64,000 nt of DNA from contig NZ_LQZA01000001.1 in assembly GCF_001581925.1 (NCBI RefSeq), positions 558,001 through 622,000 on the forward strand, in the 5' to 3' direction. Below the pieces are notes generated by a model. It was not told the DNA's origin, did not search any database, and saw nothing but the letters and a program-made list of their open reading frames with translations. Each line of letters opens with the position of its first letter. The first letter of the stretch is position 1. Shown piece by piece: positions 47,909-58,230 of the stretch. The DNA is from Ferrovum sp. PN-J185 (GTDB taxonomy: Bacteria; Pseudomonadota; Gammaproteobacteria; Burkholderiales; Ferrovaceae). A program made the translations under genes and the position numbers.

Positions 47909-48625
47909 ATGCGCTTTTTACTATTTGTTGTTGTGTTTGTTTTGTCGGGATGCGGCTCTGTTAACAATAATACTGATACGTCGCACTCATCAGGTTATCA
48001 AGGTCAGGGAAAACAAGAGTTTTCCGCTCAGCCTTATAAACGGTGGCAGCAATCTTGGGACCATGTATTGTGGGTTGATGCCACTCATTCAACAATCATC
48101 ATTAGTGTATTTAAGGCGGGAACTCTAGCAAGAATAGGGCATGACCACGTGGTTGTGGTTCATGATTTAAAAGGGGCGATAGACGAAAGCAAAGGAATTG
48201 GCGATTTTAGCTTTTTGCTTACTAATATGGCTGTAGATGAACCTTACTACAGACAGCTTATGCATTTACCCCCAGGTATTTCAAAGAGCGCAAGAGAAGG
48301 GACGCGCAATAATATGCTTAATAAGGTACTGTTCGCTGATCAGTATCCTGTTGTAACACTTCACGCACAGATACTTAAAGACAATCCTGGTTATGTGGGC
48401 TTAACGATTAATTTGCATGGCGTAACGCAAAAGAAAATAATTGCCTACCAGAAAATCAAGCAAAATGGTCATATTCACATAACAGGAGAGGCAGTATTGA
48501 CGCAAACTCAGTTTGGAATCAAACCATTCTCAGTACTCTCAGGCGCGCTTCAAGTAAAAAATCAAATAAATATTCAATTTAATATTGAAATATTGGAACA
48601 AAAAATCAATAATACTATCTATTAG
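47909..48625 (+). CDS. YceI-like lipoprotein
   Basis: A 238-residue exported protein. The N-terminus MRFLLFVVVFVLSGCGS is a lipoprotein signal with the lipobox Cys at residue 15, so it should be anchored in a membrane facing the periplasm. The rest is YceI-like (WVDATHSTIIISVFKAGTLA, RIGHDHVVVVHDLKG, THLHGV-type NLHGVTQKK), a lipocalin-like barrel that binds isoprenoids or other lipids. It precedes a periplasmic protein and the cyo operon, and could bind quinone-like molecules, but that is inference. Confidence 0.8.
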   Translation: MRFLLFVVVFVLSGCGSVNNNTDTSHSSGYQGQGKQEFSAQPYKRWQQSWDHVLWVDATHSTIIISVFKAGTLARIGHDHVVVVHDLKGAIDESKGIGDFSFLLTNMAVDEPYYRQLMHLPPGISKSAREGTRNNMLNKVLFADQYPVVTLHAQILKDNPGYVGLTINLHGVTQKKIIAYQKIKQNGHIHITGEAVLTQTQFGIKPFSVLSGALQVKNQINIQFNIEILEQKINNTIY

Positions 48626-48654
48626 ACATGGTTTAGTCTTTCGGAGTGAAAATT

Positions 48655-49149
48655 ATGAACAGAATTGTGAAAACTTCAGTTTCTGCTCTTTTAGGTTTGT
48701 GTTTTTATTCAGCTGTAAATGCAGCGTCCGCTAGTCAGCAAGTTTTTAATCAGGATCCTAATCAAGTTGCTCTGCAGCAATCCATCAACAATCTCAAGCA
48801 AGACCTTCATCTAAGACCTTATCAAAATGCCATGTGGGACATGTGGTCACAAAGTATGATTGAACTTAGTCAAGTTCCGCAAGTCAATCAAGACAACAAG
48901 TTAAAGGTTGATAACTCCCATTTAATTCAAACACAGATTGATGTGTTGGATGATTTTGAAAGAAGAGCGCATTATGCTCTCGCCAGGACCCAGTTGTTTT
49001 TAGGTGACTTAGATGCTGCGCAGCAACATAAAGTAGTGGCGTTTTGGAAAAACTCGATGCCTGCTTATCAACTATTACCTCATTCCTCACCTTTTAATTT
49101 AGAGGATGTGGTAGGTGTAACAGGATGCGATATGCACTGCGTTAGATAA
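48655..49149 (+). CDS. Periplasmic helical protein, unknown
   Basis: A 164-residue product from ATG 48655, with CGGAG 8 bases upstream. The signal peptide is MNRIVKTSVSALLGLCFYSA, ending VNA-AS. The mature part is mostly helical (QQSINNLKQDLHLRPYQNAM, DFERRAHYALARTQLFLGDL), resembling Spy/CpxP-like proteins only loosely. The end CDMHCVR has two Cys that could bind metal or form a disulfide. It is followed by a strong terminator, so it ends the unit begun by the YceI-like gene. Confidence 0.6.
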   Translation: MNRIVKTSVSALLGLCFYSAVNAASASQQVFNQDPNQVALQQSINNLKQDLHLRPYQNAMWDMWSQSMIELSQVPQVNQDNKLKVDNSHLIQTQIDVLDDFERRAHYALARTQLFLGDLDAAQQHKVVAFWKNSMPAYQLLPHSSPFNLEDVVGVTGCDMHCVR

Positions 49150-49203
49150 ATTACAGCATTCACTTATAACAACAACAATAAGTGGTTAGGTAGTACTTTC
49201 AAG

Positions 49204-49228
49204 GGGGTAGTTTAACTACCCCTTTTTT
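49204..49228 (+). terminator. Terminator before cyoA
   Basis: GGGGTAG (49204-49210) pairs with CTACCCC (49216-49222) around TTTAA, followed by TTTTTT. A classic intrinsic terminator. Confidence 0.9.
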
Positions 49229-49366
49229 ATTGGATTTGATAGGCGAAATAATGGATGTATAAGTTTTTCTTAAGAAAAAAAGAATATTCATTCACAAATT
49301 GTTACCCATTATTTTGCGCTGCGGGATTAGAATAAGTTTAATTTTGCCTAAAGGATGTGTAAGAAA

Positions 49367-50302
49367 ATGAGAAAATTGATTCCTTGGATGATGGGGTTAG
49401 TCATTAACCTGCTTTACACCTCTGCCTTTGCAGATCAAGGTGGTTTTTGGGGGAGTAACTGGGCTGTTTTAGATCCAAAGGGACCTGTTGCTGCGGCTGA
49501 AAAACATTTAATTCTCACGGCCTTTGGCTTAATGCTGATTGTTGTCATTCCTGTTATTGTCATGACAATTGCCTTTGCTTGGCACTATAGAGCTGACAAT
49601 AAGGCGGCAAAATATGACCCTAAGTGGGACAATTCTCACACTATTGAGTGGATTGTTTGGAGTGTACCTGCGGTCATTATTCTGGTTTTAGGCACGATTG
49701 TTTGGCAAACAAGCCATGAATTAAGTCCTGAAAAACCTATTGCTAGTACCAATAAAACCCTAGAAGTTGAAGTGGTATCCATGGACTGGAAGTGGCTATT
49801 TATTTATCCAGAACAGGGTGTGGCTTCGGTGAATGATTTGGTTATTCCTGCTAACACACCGGTTCACTTCAAAATCACCTCAGATTCAGTGATGAATTCT
49901 TTCTTCATTCCCCAGCTAGGCGGTCAGATTTACGCTATGGCTGGTATGCAGACCAATTTAAACTTGTTTGCTAATGAAACAGGGGTATATCGAGGAATGG
50001 ATGCGATGTTTAATGGTGAGGGCTTCTCCGGTATGAGTTTCCCCGTCACAGTCGCCACCAACGATCAGTTTAACAACTGGATTAACCAAGTTCATGCTGA
50101 GAAAACCGATTTAAACGTGACTCAGTTGCGCTCACTAGAAGTGCCTAGCGATCACGTTAAACCCATTCATTTTGCAACTGTAACGCCTTATCTTTTTGAG
50201 AGTGTCATTATGAAATACATGGGTAATGACGCTTCTACATTAAAAGCTATGGCAAGTTATTGCTCACCAAACCGCTTGGTGAATTTGGCACAAGGTCACT
50301 AA
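49367..50302 (+). CDS. cyoA: Cytochrome bo3 quinol oxidase subunit II
   Basis: Subunit II of a heme-copper quinol oxidase, 311 residues from ATG 49367; an in-frame ATG at 49355 is closer to the AAAGGA motif, so the start is uncertain. It has a cleavable signal ([10 protein letters not shown]), two membrane helices (about 40-65 and 85-110), then a cupredoxin domain. CuA ligands are missing in [20 protein letters not shown], so electrons come from quinol rather than cytochrome c. Unlike E. coli CyoA, I see no lipobox cysteine. It heads cyoABCDE. Confidence 0.93.
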   Translation: MRKLIPWMMGLVINLLYTSAFADQGGFWGSNWAVLDPKGPVAAAEKHLILTAFGLMLIVVIPVIVMTIAFAWHYRADNKAAKYDPKWDNSHTIEWIVWSVPAVIILVLGTIVWQTSHELSPEKPIASTNKTLEVEVVSMDWKWLFIYPEQGVASVNDLVIPANTPVHFKITSDSVMNSFFIPQLGGQIYAMAGMQTNLNLFANETGVYRGMDAMFNGEGFSGMSFPVTVATNDQFNNWINQVHAEKTDLNVTQLRSLEVPSDHVKPIHFATVTPYLFESVIMKYMGNDASTLKAMASYCSPNRLVNLAQGH

Positions 50303-50315
50303 AGGAAATAAAACT

Positions 50316-52340
50316 ATGACAACATCTGCTTTATTTGGACGCTTAACTCTTGATGCTATACCCTATCAAAACCCTATTATTATGGGTACTGTAGGAACAG
50401 TAACAGTTCTTGGAGTGTTACTGGTGGCGTGGCTGACATATCAACGTCGCTGGGCTTACCTATGGAATGAATGGTTTACTAGCGTAGACCACAAACGTAT
50501 TGGTGTTATGTACATTATTTTTTCAGTGATTATGATGCTTCGCGGTTTTGCTGACGCGATCATGATGAGAACTCACCAGGCTCTTGCCCAAGGTATGGGG
50601 CAGGGCTATTTGCCACCCGAACACTATGACCAAATCTTTAGTGCACACGGCACTATTATGATTATCTTTGTTGCCATGCCATTTTTTATCGGCTTGATGA
50701 ATTTCGTGGTACCCCTACAGATTGGTGCGCGCGACGTAGCCTATCCGTTTCTAAATTCAGTGAGTTTCTGGCTGACTGTAGCAAGCGGGTTATTAGTTAT
50801 GGTTTCTTTGGCTGTCGGTGATTTTTCCCAAGCTGGCTGGTCAGGTTATCCTCCTTACTCTGAATTAAAATTCAGTCCCTCCACTGGGGTTGATTATTGG
50901 ATGTGGAGCCTTCAGTTGGGCGGTATTGGTACGTTGGTTACTGGGATTAATTTCTTCGTCACTATTCTAAGAATGCGTGCGCCTGGAATGTCCTTAATGA
51001 AAATGCCCATTTTTACTTGGACTATTTTCGTGACCACAGTATTAATTATGTTCTCTTTCCCCGTACTGACAGTCACACTGGCACTGTTAGCAATGGATCG
51101 TTATTTTGATATGCATTTCTTTACCAATGATTTTGGTGGTAATCAAATGATGTTCGCTAATCTTTTCTGGATTTGGGGCCATCCTGAAGTGTATATCGTT
51201 GTATTACCTGCTTTTGGTATTTTTTCAGAGGTGGTGTCTACTTTCTCCAAGAAAAGACTATTTGGCTATGCGTCAATGGTTTACGCCACTATTGCCATTG
51301 CAATTCTTTCTTTCGTAGTGTGGCTACACCACTTCTTTACCATGGGTTCTGGAGCTAACGTAAATGCGTTTTTTGGTATCGCGACGATGATCATTGCAGT
51401 GCCAACAGGAGTAAAAGTATTTAACTGGTTATTTACTATGTATCGTGGACGTATTGAGTTCACTACAGCCATGATGTGGAGTATTGGATTCATTATTACT
51501 TTTGCTGTTGGCGGGATGACCGGTGTTTTACTGGCAGTTCCTGGTGCGGACTTTATGTTACACAACAGTGAGTTTTTAGTTGCCCACTTCCATAACATGT
51601 TAATACCAGGTGCATTATTTGGTTATTTTGCAGGTTATAATTTCTGGTTTCCCAAAATGTTCGGTTTCCGTTTGGATGAGAAATGGGGTAAACGTTCTTT
51701 CTGGTCATGGTTAGTTGGTTTTTACTTGGCTTTCATGCCCTTGTACGCCTTAGGTTTCATGGGTATGCCACGCCGTATGTCTCATTACGATAACCCATAC
51801 TGGCAGCCTTACTTGATTGTGGCTTTATTAGGAACATTCCTCATTGCCTTTGGTATTTTCAGTCAAATCATGCAGCTGGCAGTTAGTATTCGTCAGAGAC
51901 ACGCTTTACGTGATAGAACTGGGGATATTTGGGGCAGTCATTCATTAGAATGGTCTATTCCATCACCACCTGCCTTTTACAACTTTGCTAAAACGCCAGT
52001 TGTTGAAGATTTGTATGCTTTCACCTACATGAAAGAAAATGGAATTAATCCACGTGCAACCGCTCCTTTTGCACCTATCCATATGCCACGTAATTCTTCA
52101 ATTGGAGTCTTTCTTGGCTTATTTACCTTTACTTTAGGTTTTGGTCTGGTCTGGCATATGTGGTGGCTTGTGGTTGGTTCATTGTTCGCTATTTTGTCCT
52201 TACTAGTAATGCGTTCAAGTGATGACAATGTGGATTATGAACTTTCTCCACAGCAAGTTGCTGTCTATGAAGCTGAGGCATATCAATCAGCAAATCAAGC
52301 CACAGAGCAGCATTCAGCTGATCTAGCAACTCAAGGATAA
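50316..52340 (+). CDS. cyoB: Cytochrome bo3 quinol oxidase subunit I
   Basis: Catalytic subunit I, 674 residues and about 15 membrane helices, containing heme b and the heme o3-CuB centre. The heme b ligand is in [15 protein letters not shown]. The CuB/Tyr motif is [18 protein letters not shown], the second CuB pair is [12 protein letters not shown], and the o3/b ligands are in [16 protein letters not shown]. The N-terminal extra helix and [14 protein letters not shown]-type sequence ([17 protein letters not shown]) are typical of CyoB. Confidence 0.97.
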   Translation: MTTSALFGRLTLDAIPYQNPIIMGTVGTVTVLGVLLVAWLTYQRRWAYLWNEWFTSVDHKRIGVMYIIFSVIMMLRGFADAIMMRTHQALAQGMGQGYLPPEHYDQIFSAHGTIMIIFVAMPFFIGLMNFVVPLQIGARDVAYPFLNSVSFWLTVASGLLVMVSLAVGDFSQAGWSGYPPYSELKFSPSTGVDYWMWSLQLGGIGTLVTGINFFVTILRMRAPGMSLMKMPIFTWTIFVTTVLIMFSFPVLTVTLALLAMDRYFDMHFFTNDFGGNQMMFANLFWIWGHPEVYIVVLPAFGIFSEVVSTFSKKRLFGYASMVYATIAIAILSFVVWLHHFFTMGSGANVNAFFGIATMIIAVPTGVKVFNWLFTMYRGRIEFTTAMMWSIGFIITFAVGGMTGVLLAVPGADFMLHNSEFLVAHFHNMLIPGALFGYFAGYNFWFPKMFGFRLDEKWGKRSFWSWLVGFYLAFMPLYALGFMGMPRRMSHYDNPYWQPYLIVALLGTFLIAFGIFSQIMQLAVSIRQRHALRDRTGDIWGSHSLEWSIPSPPAFYNFAKTPVVEDLYAFTYMKENGINPRATAPFAPIHMPRNSSIGVFLGLFTFTLGFGLVWHMWWLVVGSLFAILSLLVMRSSDDNVDYELSPQQVAVYEAEAYQSANQATEQHSADLATQG

Positions 52341-52344
52341 TGTT

Positions 52345-52953
52345 ATGTCAGATACTACTTTAGAAAACCATCACGGCCATGCAGAGCATGGCCATAGTCC
52401 TCTAGATAACCAATTATTTGGTTTCTGGTTATATCTTATGACGGACTGTATTTTGTTTGCCTCTTTGTTTGCTACCTTCGTTGTGTTGAGAAACAACAAT
52501 GCAGGTGGCCCAACTGGGCATGAAATCTTTGAACTACGTTACGTTTTCCTAGAAACAATGTTGCTTTTGTTCTCCAGCTTTTTTAATGGCTTTGCCATGA
52601 TTAATTTGTCACAGAACAAAGTTCGGCAAACTGTTCAATGGCTAATCCCAACGGCTATTTTTGGTTTGGGGTTTGTCTTAATGGAAATCAATGAATTTAG
52701 CCGCTTGGTTATTGAGGGTAACGGGCCAGATCGCAGTGGTTTTCTATCAGGCTTTTTTGGTTTGGTTGGTACCCACGGTTTACACGTATCAGTAGGACTG
52801 ATCTGGATGACAGTAATGATTGTTCAGTTGCTCCAGAAAGGGATTACCCCCGGTGTTCGCTCAAGACTTTTACGTTTAAGCCTCTTTTGGCACTTTCTTG
52901 ATGTGGTTTGGATCGGTGTATTTACCGTGGTTTATTTAATGGGAGTAATGTGA
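52345..52953 (+). CDS. cyoC: Cytochrome bo3 quinol oxidase subunit III
   Basis: A 202-residue subunit III with five predicted membrane helices. Family sequence includes FGFWLYLMTDCILFASLFAT, ETMLLLFSSFFNGF and GTHGLHVSVGLIWM, ending FLDVVWIGVFTVVYLMGVM. The N-terminus is His-rich (ENHHGHAEHGHSP). It starts 4 bp after cyoB and ends one base before cyoD. Confidence 0.95.
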   Translation: MSDTTLENHHGHAEHGHSPLDNQLFGFWLYLMTDCILFASLFATFVVLRNNNAGGPTGHEIFELRYVFLETMLLLFSSFFNGFAMINLSQNKVRQTVQWLIPTAIFGLGFVLMEINEFSRLVIEGNGPDRSGFLSGFFGLVGTHGLHVSVGLIWMTVMIVQLLQKGITPGVRSRLLRLSLFWHFLDVVWIGVFTVVYLMGVM

Positions 52954-52954
52954 A

Positions 52955-53287
52955 ATGTCTCATAGCGATACACATCACGAAGTTCATCACTTATCCGCTA
53001 AGTCCTATGTGGTTGGATTTAGCTTATCAATGCTGTTAACTTTCGCTGCCTTTGGTGCAGTGATGTCTGGTGCACTTAAAGGTGTAGCGGAGATTGTTAC
53101 TGTCGTCATTTGTGCAGTGTTACAAATATATGTACAGTTACGCTACTTCCTTCATTTAGATGGCAGCTCAGAACAACGTTGGAATGTGATGTCTTTTATC
53201 TACACCCTAGTTATTATTGCCTTACTGGTAGTTGGATCCTTATGGATTATGTACAACATGCATAATCTTATGATGCCCGGCGCTTAA
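52955..53287 (+). CDS. cyoD: Cytochrome bo3 quinol oxidase subunit IV
   Basis: A 110-residue membrane protein with three helices. The sequence YVVGFSLSMLLTFAAFGAV and LQIYVQLRYFLHLDGSSEQR matches CyoD, which helps CuB assembly. It lies between cyoC and cyoE in the operon. Confidence 0.93.
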   Translation: MSHSDTHHEVHHLSAKSYVVGFSLSMLLTFAAFGAVMSGALKGVAEIVTVVICAVLQIYVQLRYFLHLDGSSEQRWNVMSFIYTLVIIALLVVGSLWIMYNMHNLMMPGA

Positions 53288-53296
53288 GGAAACACG

Positions 53297-54259
53297 GTGT
53301 TACTAAAAGACCTATTAACCCTCACCAAACCTGGGATTATTTTAGGTAATCTTGTCTCAGCTACAGGGGCTTTTTTTCTAGGAACAGGGGGGACAATGCA
53401 CCCCCTGTTGTTTTGTTTGACCCTATTAGGATTGTCCTTGTTAATTGCAGGTGGTTGCGTTTACAACAACTGTATAGATCGTGATATTGACTCACTAATG
53501 GAGCGAACTAAAAATCGTCCTTTGGTACAAGGTAGGGTATCACTTTTTACAGCGTTGATTTTTGCTACTGTATTAAGTTCTTTAGGACTTTATATTTTAT
53601 ATAGTCTTGCAGGTCTGATTGGTTTTGCTCTTGCATTGTTTGGTTTATTAGCCTACGTTGTGTTATACAGCTTATGGCTAAAAAGAACTCAATGGGGTAC
53701 TTGGGGTGGTAGTATTTCAGGTGCCATGCCACCACTTATAGCCTATGCATGTGCAACGCGTTCGCTAGACATTACCGCTTTAGTTTTATTTCTAATGTAT
53801 TGCTTATGGCAAATTCCACACGCACAAGCTTTAGGTATTCTGCATTTAAAGGATTATCAAAAAGCTAAGATTCCAGTGGTGTCTGAAGGCGAGTGGGGGA
53901 TAAATCGAATTAAATACATGACTCCCTGGTACGTTGCTTTGTTTTGCTTATTGAGTATTTCATTATTCTTCACTCATCGTGTTGGCGTTATTTACTTAGT
54001 TAGTGTTCTTTTTATGTCTGTCTTGTGGGTTAGGGCTAGTGTTGTTAAGCGTGAATTACTTCCTCACCGTAGTTGGGCTAAAAAGTCATTTATTTATTCA
54101 CTCTACATGGTGATGCTACTGAGCTTCATGATGTCTTTAGATGTTAAAGAAATAAATACCGCCCAGTTTGATCAACAAGCTAGTATTAATACTGTGTCTC
54201 TGCCTGGGCATGAATTATGGCTTGCTTGGCTTAATTTGAATCCTTCCTCTGAAAAGTAA
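53297..54259 (+). CDS. cyoE: Protoheme IX farnesyltransferase (heme O synthase)
   Basis: UbiA-family membrane prenyltransferase making heme O for the bo3 oxidase. It starts at GTG 53297; 320 residues. The first Asp-rich motif is NNCIDRDIDSLMERTKNRPL, and the second region is HFWQI-like (YCLWQIPHAQALGILHLKDY). It has eight to nine membrane helices and a slightly longer, polar C-terminus (about 25 residues) than E. coli CyoE. It is last in the operon; the following 236 bp before the hup promoter are very AT-rich and hold no gene. Confidence 0.95.
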   Translation: MLLKDLLTLTKPGIILGNLVSATGAFFLGTGGTMHPLLFCLTLLGLSLLIAGGCVYNNCIDRDIDSLMERTKNRPLVQGRVSLFTALIFATVLSSLGLYILYSLAGLIGFALALFGLLAYVVLYSLWLKRTQWGTWGGSISGAMPPLIAYACATRSLDITALVLFLMYCLWQIPHAQALGILHLKDYQKAKIPVVSEGEWGINRIKYMTPWYVALFCLLSISLFFTHRVGVIYLVSVLFMSVLWVRASVVKRELLPHRSWAKKSFIYSLYMVMLLSFMMSLDVKEINTAQFDQQASINTVSLPGHELWLAWLNLNPSSEK

Positions 54260-54495
54260 AGTTTTTTTGTTCACCCTGTTTTCTCAATTAGTACAATTAT
54301 TTTTTCTTTTCTATCGAATTGCTTCATATAAGTAGCTCTTATTTTGTTTTTATATTTTTCTAAAATCTATTATTAAATTGCTAGATAAATAAGTACTTTC
54401 AAAGGAAAAATCAATTATTTGTTGTATGTGTACTATATGTTTTTTTTAAAATTACGTATTTATGCGCAATTTAAGCTACTTTTTTTAAAAATCAA

Positions 54496-54526
54496 TTGAC
54501 AATATTTCAATACCCTTTTATAAAGT
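54496..54526 (+). promoter_or_regulatory. Sigma-70 promoter of the HU gene
   Basis: TTGACA at 54496-54501, a 17-bp spacer, then TATAAA at 54519-54524. This is a near-consensus promoter about 90 bp upstream of the HU start codon, within an AT-rich 357-bp gap. Confidence 0.75.
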
Positions 54527-54616
54527 AGGGGTACGCTCAATACGTATATAAAAAATGATTTAAATAGTATTAATTTTTATTAATCTCTAAAATTTTAAAC
54601 AAGAAGGGGAAATCAG

Positions 54617-54889
54617 GTGAATAAGACAGAATTAATCGATCACATTGCAGATGCTGCTGATATTTCTAAAGCTGCTGCTGGACGCGCGTTAGATGGCGCT
54701 ATTGCTGCTATTAGAACTTCATTGAAAAAAGGTGGACAGGTTACTTTAGTTGGTTTTGGAACCTTTTATGTAGGAAAACGTGCTGCTCGTACAGGTCGTA
54801 ATCCACGTACTGGTGCAGCAATTAAAATCAAAGCTGCAAAAGTTCCTAAGTTTAGGGCTGGTAAAGCGCTCAAAGATGCGTTAAACTAG
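54617..54889 (+). CDS. hupB: DNA-binding protein HU
   Basis: A 90-residue HU subunit that bends and compacts DNA. It has a GTG start with an AGAAGGGGA site upstream. The sequence (V/M)[18 protein letters not shown] and the DNA-binding arm [20 protein letters not shown] are diagnostic, followed by [16 protein letters not shown]. It is followed by two tRNA genes and ppiD, a common betaproteobacterial order. Confidence 0.96.
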   Translation: MNKTELIDHIADAADISKAAAGRALDGAIAAIRTSLKKGGQVTLVGFGTFYVGKRAARTGRNPRTGAAIKIKAAKVPKFRAGKALKDALN

Positions 54890-54900
54890 TAGACTTTGCT

Positions 54901-54976
54901 GGGTGCTTAGCTCAGTTGGTAGAGCGTCGCCCTTACAAGGCGAATGTCGGGGGTTCGAGTCCCTCAGCACCCACCA
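54901..54976 (+). tRNA. tRNA-Val (TAC)
   Basis: Acceptor stem GGGTGCT/AGCACCC, D arm GCTC-AGTTGGTA-GAGC and anticodon stem TCGCC/GGCGA with loop CTTACAA (anticodon TAC). The T arm is GGGGG-TTCGAGT-CCCTC, with CCA encoded. Confidence 0.97.
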
Positions 54977-54987
54977 GCAAATTTTAA

Positions 54988-55064
54988 GGAGTGGTAGTTC
55001 AGTTGGTTAGAATACCGGCCTGTCACGCCGGGGGTCGCGGGTTCGAGTCCCGTCCACTCCGCCA
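54988..55064 (+). tRNA. tRNA-Asp (GTC)
   Basis: Acceptor GGAGTGG/CCACTCC, anticodon stem CCGGC/GCCGG with loop CTGTCAC (anticodon GTC), T arm GCGGG-TTCGAGT-CCCGT, discriminator G and encoded CCA. It lies 11 bp after tRNA-Val, probably one transcript. Confidence 0.97.
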
Positions 55065-55074
55065 AAATTTAAAA

Positions 55075-55098
55075 GGTTCGCATATGCGGACCTTTTTT
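55075..55098 (+). terminator. Terminator after the tRNA pair
   Basis: GGTTCGCA (55075-55082) pairs with TGCGGACC (55085-55092) with one G-T pair, followed by TTTTTT. Confidence 0.85.
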
Positions 55099-55495
55099 CT
55101 TTTTACAGTTATCTAACGTAGTGATTCCTCTTGGTAAAAAAGCATTAGGGTGTTCCCATGGTTTGTAGTACTAATACTTGTAATAGCCTCTTAGGAATTA
55201 TCATACGAAGTCCATTGGTATCAAGGTAGAAAAATACTATCTACCAATAATCTGAAAACGTTATTCACGGTATATGGCAGATCAACTGGCTACGACAGTG
55301 ATCATTCTGTGAGAAATTCGTTTTAATACAGAAAAAAGTCAGTCTAGTAATTGAGTGTCAATTGATAGTTATTAGTTAATTGATAACTATCATACAGTCA
55401 GCGCTACTCATTGAAGGTACATTGCTAGTACTCATATCTAACGTTATACTAACTCGGTTAAAATGCTGACCAAATACTATTAGATTGGATAAATC
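55099..55495. other. 400-bp gap before ppiD with one palindrome
   Basis: No gene is seen. A perfect 10-bp inverted repeat TGATAGTTAT (55363-55372) / ATAACTATCA (55383-55392) with a 10-base spacer lies about 100 bp before ppiD and may be an operator. The ppiD promoter should be here, but no consensus pair stands out. Confidence 0.4.
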
Positions 55496-57409
55496 ATGTT
55501 GTTAGAAAAATTTAGAGACTTGTCTCAAACTTGGGTTGCTAAAGTGTTACTTGCCCTTATTATGGTCCCTTTTGCTTTGTTTGGAATTAATTATTACTTT
55601 AACCAAGGAAGCTCTGGTGCAGATGTTGTGGCAAAAGTAGCTGGTCAATCCATCACGCTCACAGAATTTAATCAAACGCTAAAAAATCAAATTGAACAAT
55701 TAGGACAAAATGCTACCGATGCGGATAGTCAACAACTGAGATTCTCAGTGTTACAAGCATTAGCAGTCAGACATGTGATGCAAGGTTATGCTAAAGACAT
55801 TCATCTTGAGGCACCTAATCAGATGCTTGCCAATGAAATTGCACAAATTCCTTATTTCCAGGATAACGGTCGGTTTTCTCAAAAAAAATATGAATCATTA
55901 CTTGCACAGAGAGGCATGACCCCTGTCACATTTGAGAATGCTCTTCGTGGCGATCTTGCTGTTGGTTTGGTCAAAGATACCTTTAGTGCAACTCAATGGG
56001 TGCCACAAACCTCAGTTGCAGCTTTTATACGTCTGACAGGACAACAACGCATTTTTTCTACAACAGAATTAACAGTTAATCAGTTGGACAAAGTTCCGCA
56101 AGTCTCCGATGAGCAAGTAAAAAAATACTATGACTCACATAAAGAACAGTTTCAAGTTCCAGAGCAAGTGAAAGTTGATTATGTGGTGTTATCACTGGCT
56201 GATGCGGAACATGACATTCCTGTCTCTAATCAAGACATTGAGCGCGCTTATCATGACCCAGCAAATCAACAACGATGGCAAACTAAAGAGAGTAGAAGAG
56301 TGAGTCATATTCTTTTTGCTGTTCCCCAAGGAGCCAGTGCCACTGAAAAAGAAAAGCAACTCGATAAAGCCAAAAAAATGGTGGCTTTTTTAAGAGCGCA
56401 TCCTAAAGAGTTTGGTAAAATTGCTAAGGAGCAGTCACAGGACCCTATCTCCGCAAAGCAAGGTGGCGATCTTGGCTTTTTTAGTCAGGGCACAATGGTG
56501 GCACAGTTTGATAAAGCTGCATTTAGCCTAAAACTGAATACCATCTCTGATCCTGTTGAAACACCTTATGGTTTTCATATTCTTGAAGTGACTGCTATCA
56601 AACCACAGAAGATTGAATCGTTGGCCGAAGCGACCCCTGTACTGACAGAAGAGCTAAAAAAAGAACACGCGCAAAAACAATTTAGTGAAATGGCAGATCA
56701 ATTTAGTAATTTGGTCTATGAACAATCCACTACTCTTAAACCGGTGGTTGATAAGTTTAAATTAAAAGTTATGTCATCTGACTGGCTAAGCCCTTTTGGT
56801 GCTAAAGATGCTCCACAGTATCTCAATAATCCCAAATTACTTAAAGCAATCTTTAATTCAGAAAGTGTTAAAGATGCCCGTAATACCCAAGCTATTGAGG
56901 TGGCTCCTAACGTGTTGGTTGCAGCAAGAGTCACTGCCCATCAAAACGCTCATGATCGTTCTTTAGATGAGCTTAAAAGCACTATAAAAGCCATGTTAGA
57001 ACGAGATGAAACGCAGAAGTCTTTAGCTCAATTGGGGCAAAGCTACGTAGAGCAGTTAAACAAAGGGCAAACAGTGAATATAAAATGGTCATCTGCTTCA
57101 ACTTTAACCAGAGCTGAGGCAGTAAACAATCTCCCCAGTAATGTTGTTAAGTTGATCTACTCAGCCCCTGTGAATCACTTTCCTTATTATTTTGGTGCAG
57201 CCACAGACAAGGGATATACAATTGTTCAATTAAATGGTGTGAAGTATGAAGAGACGCCAACAAAACAGCAAATTGAACAAACTACTGCTGCGTTAGACAA
57301 AAATTATTCAGAAGGTATTGTAGAATCCTTTATTGATGGGGTGGAAAGCAAGAAACCACTGCGTATTATCAACAAAACCATTTTAAATACGCAGCGTAAT
57401 CCGTCTTAG
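55496..57409 (+). CDS. ppiD: Periplasmic folding chaperone PpiD (SurA-N/parvulin)
   Basis: Inner-membrane-anchored chaperone acting on proteins leaving the Sec channel; 637 residues. The single N-terminal helix is WVAKVLLALIMVPFALFGIN (about 13-32), then a SurA-N-like domain (SITLTEFNQTLKNQIEQLGQ). A parvulin domain is at about 250-375: RRVSHILFAVP, KQGGDLGFFSQGTMV, VETPYGFHILEV. The C-terminal part is helical. It is convergent with fabI, with 10 bp between stops. Confidence 0.94.
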   Translation: MLLEKFRDLSQTWVAKVLLALIMVPFALFGINYYFNQGSSGADVVAKVAGQSITLTEFNQTLKNQIEQLGQNATDADSQQLRFSVLQALAVRHVMQGYAKDIHLEAPNQMLANEIAQIPYFQDNGRFSQKKYESLLAQRGMTPVTFENALRGDLAVGLVKDTFSATQWVPQTSVAAFIRLTGQQRIFSTTELTVNQLDKVPQVSDEQVKKYYDSHKEQFQVPEQVKVDYVVLSLADAEHDIPVSNQDIERAYHDPANQQRWQTKESRRVSHILFAVPQGASATEKEKQLDKAKKMVAFLRAHPKEFGKIAKEQSQDPISAKQGGDLGFFSQGTMVAQFDKAAFSLKLNTISDPVETPYGFHILEVTAIKPQKIESLAEATPVLTEELKKEHAQKQFSEMADQFSNLVYEQSTTLKPVVDKFKLKVMSSDWLSPFGAKDAPQYLNNPKLLKAIFNSESVKDARNTQAIEVAPNVLVAARVTAHQNAHDRSLDELKSTIKAMLERDETQKSLAQLGQSYVEQLNKGQTVNIKWSSASTLTRAEAVNNLPSNVVKLIYSAPVNHFPYYFGAATDKGYTIVQLNGVKYEETPTKQQIEQTTAALDKNYSEGIVESFIDGVESKKPLRIINKTILNTQRNPS

Positions 57410-57419
57410 ATAAGGTTCT

Positions 57420-58205
57420 TTATTCAGCCATACCAGGTATGGTTGAGAAGAATCCCCCATCAACGTGAACAACTTCTCCTGTAATCCCTAAGGCGAGATC
57501 GCTGCATAAAAAGGCAGCGGTATTGCCTACATCCTCAATGGTAACGTTACGTTTCAATGGTGCATTGGCTTCCACATAGTTGAGGATTTTATTAAAGTCG
57601 CCAATACCCGCAGCAGCTAAGGTCTTGATTGGTCCGGCAGAAATGGCATTAACGCGTATTCCATGTGCACCAAGACTGTGTGCCATGTAGCGTACATTGG
57701 CTTCTAAACTTGCTTTAGCGAGCCCCATCACATTGTAATTCACAATGGATTTTTCAGCGCCGAGATAGGAGAGGGTGACCAGCGCACCTTGACGATTTTT
57801 CATGAGAGGAAGTCCTGCTTTTGCTAAAGCCGTAAAACTGTAGGAGCTAATATCATGAGCAATACGGAAACTTTCTCGATTGACGCATTCTAAGTAATCA
57901 CCAGATAATGATTCACGAGGGGCAAAGGCGATGGAGTGGACAATCACATCTAAACCATCCCAATGCGTACTGAGTGTGCTGAACATGTTTTCAATATCTT
58001 GATCTTGTGACACATCACAGGGTAGAACGATGGAAATATTTAACTCTTTAGCGAGTTTTTCAACACGCTCACGTACAGCATCACCTTGATAGGTAAGGGC
58101 TATTTCAGCGCCTTCACGTTGCATGGATTTAGCAATACCCCAAGCAATTGAGCGATTACTTAATAGACCAGTAATTAAAACTTTTTTATTTTGTAGAAAT
58201 CCCAT
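57420..58205 (-). CDS. fabI: Enoyl-[acyl-carrier-protein] reductase (NADH)
   Basis: Last reduction of each fatty acid elongation round. The 261-residue SDR-type FabI has cofactor site [35 protein letters not shown], and the active-site region with Tyr and Lys [20 protein letters not shown] (Y-x6-K), then [20 protein letters not shown]. It is divergent from the peptide transporter operon across about 25 bp. Confidence 0.97.
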   Translation of the reverse strand: MGFLQNKKVLITGLLSNRSIAWGIAKSMQREGAEIALTYQGDAVRERVEKLAKELNISIVLPCDVSQDQDIENMFSTLSTHWDGLDVIVHSIAFAPRESLSGDYLECVNRESFRIAHDISSYSFTALAKAGLPLMKNRQGALVTLSYLGAEKSIVNYNVMGLAKASLEANVRYMAHSLGAHGIRVNAISAGPIKTLAAAGIGDFNKILNYVEANAPLKRNVTIEDVGNTAAFLCSDLALGITGEVVHVDGGFFSTIPGMAE

Positions 58206-58230
58206 GAAACCTCCTTATACAATAGAGGTT

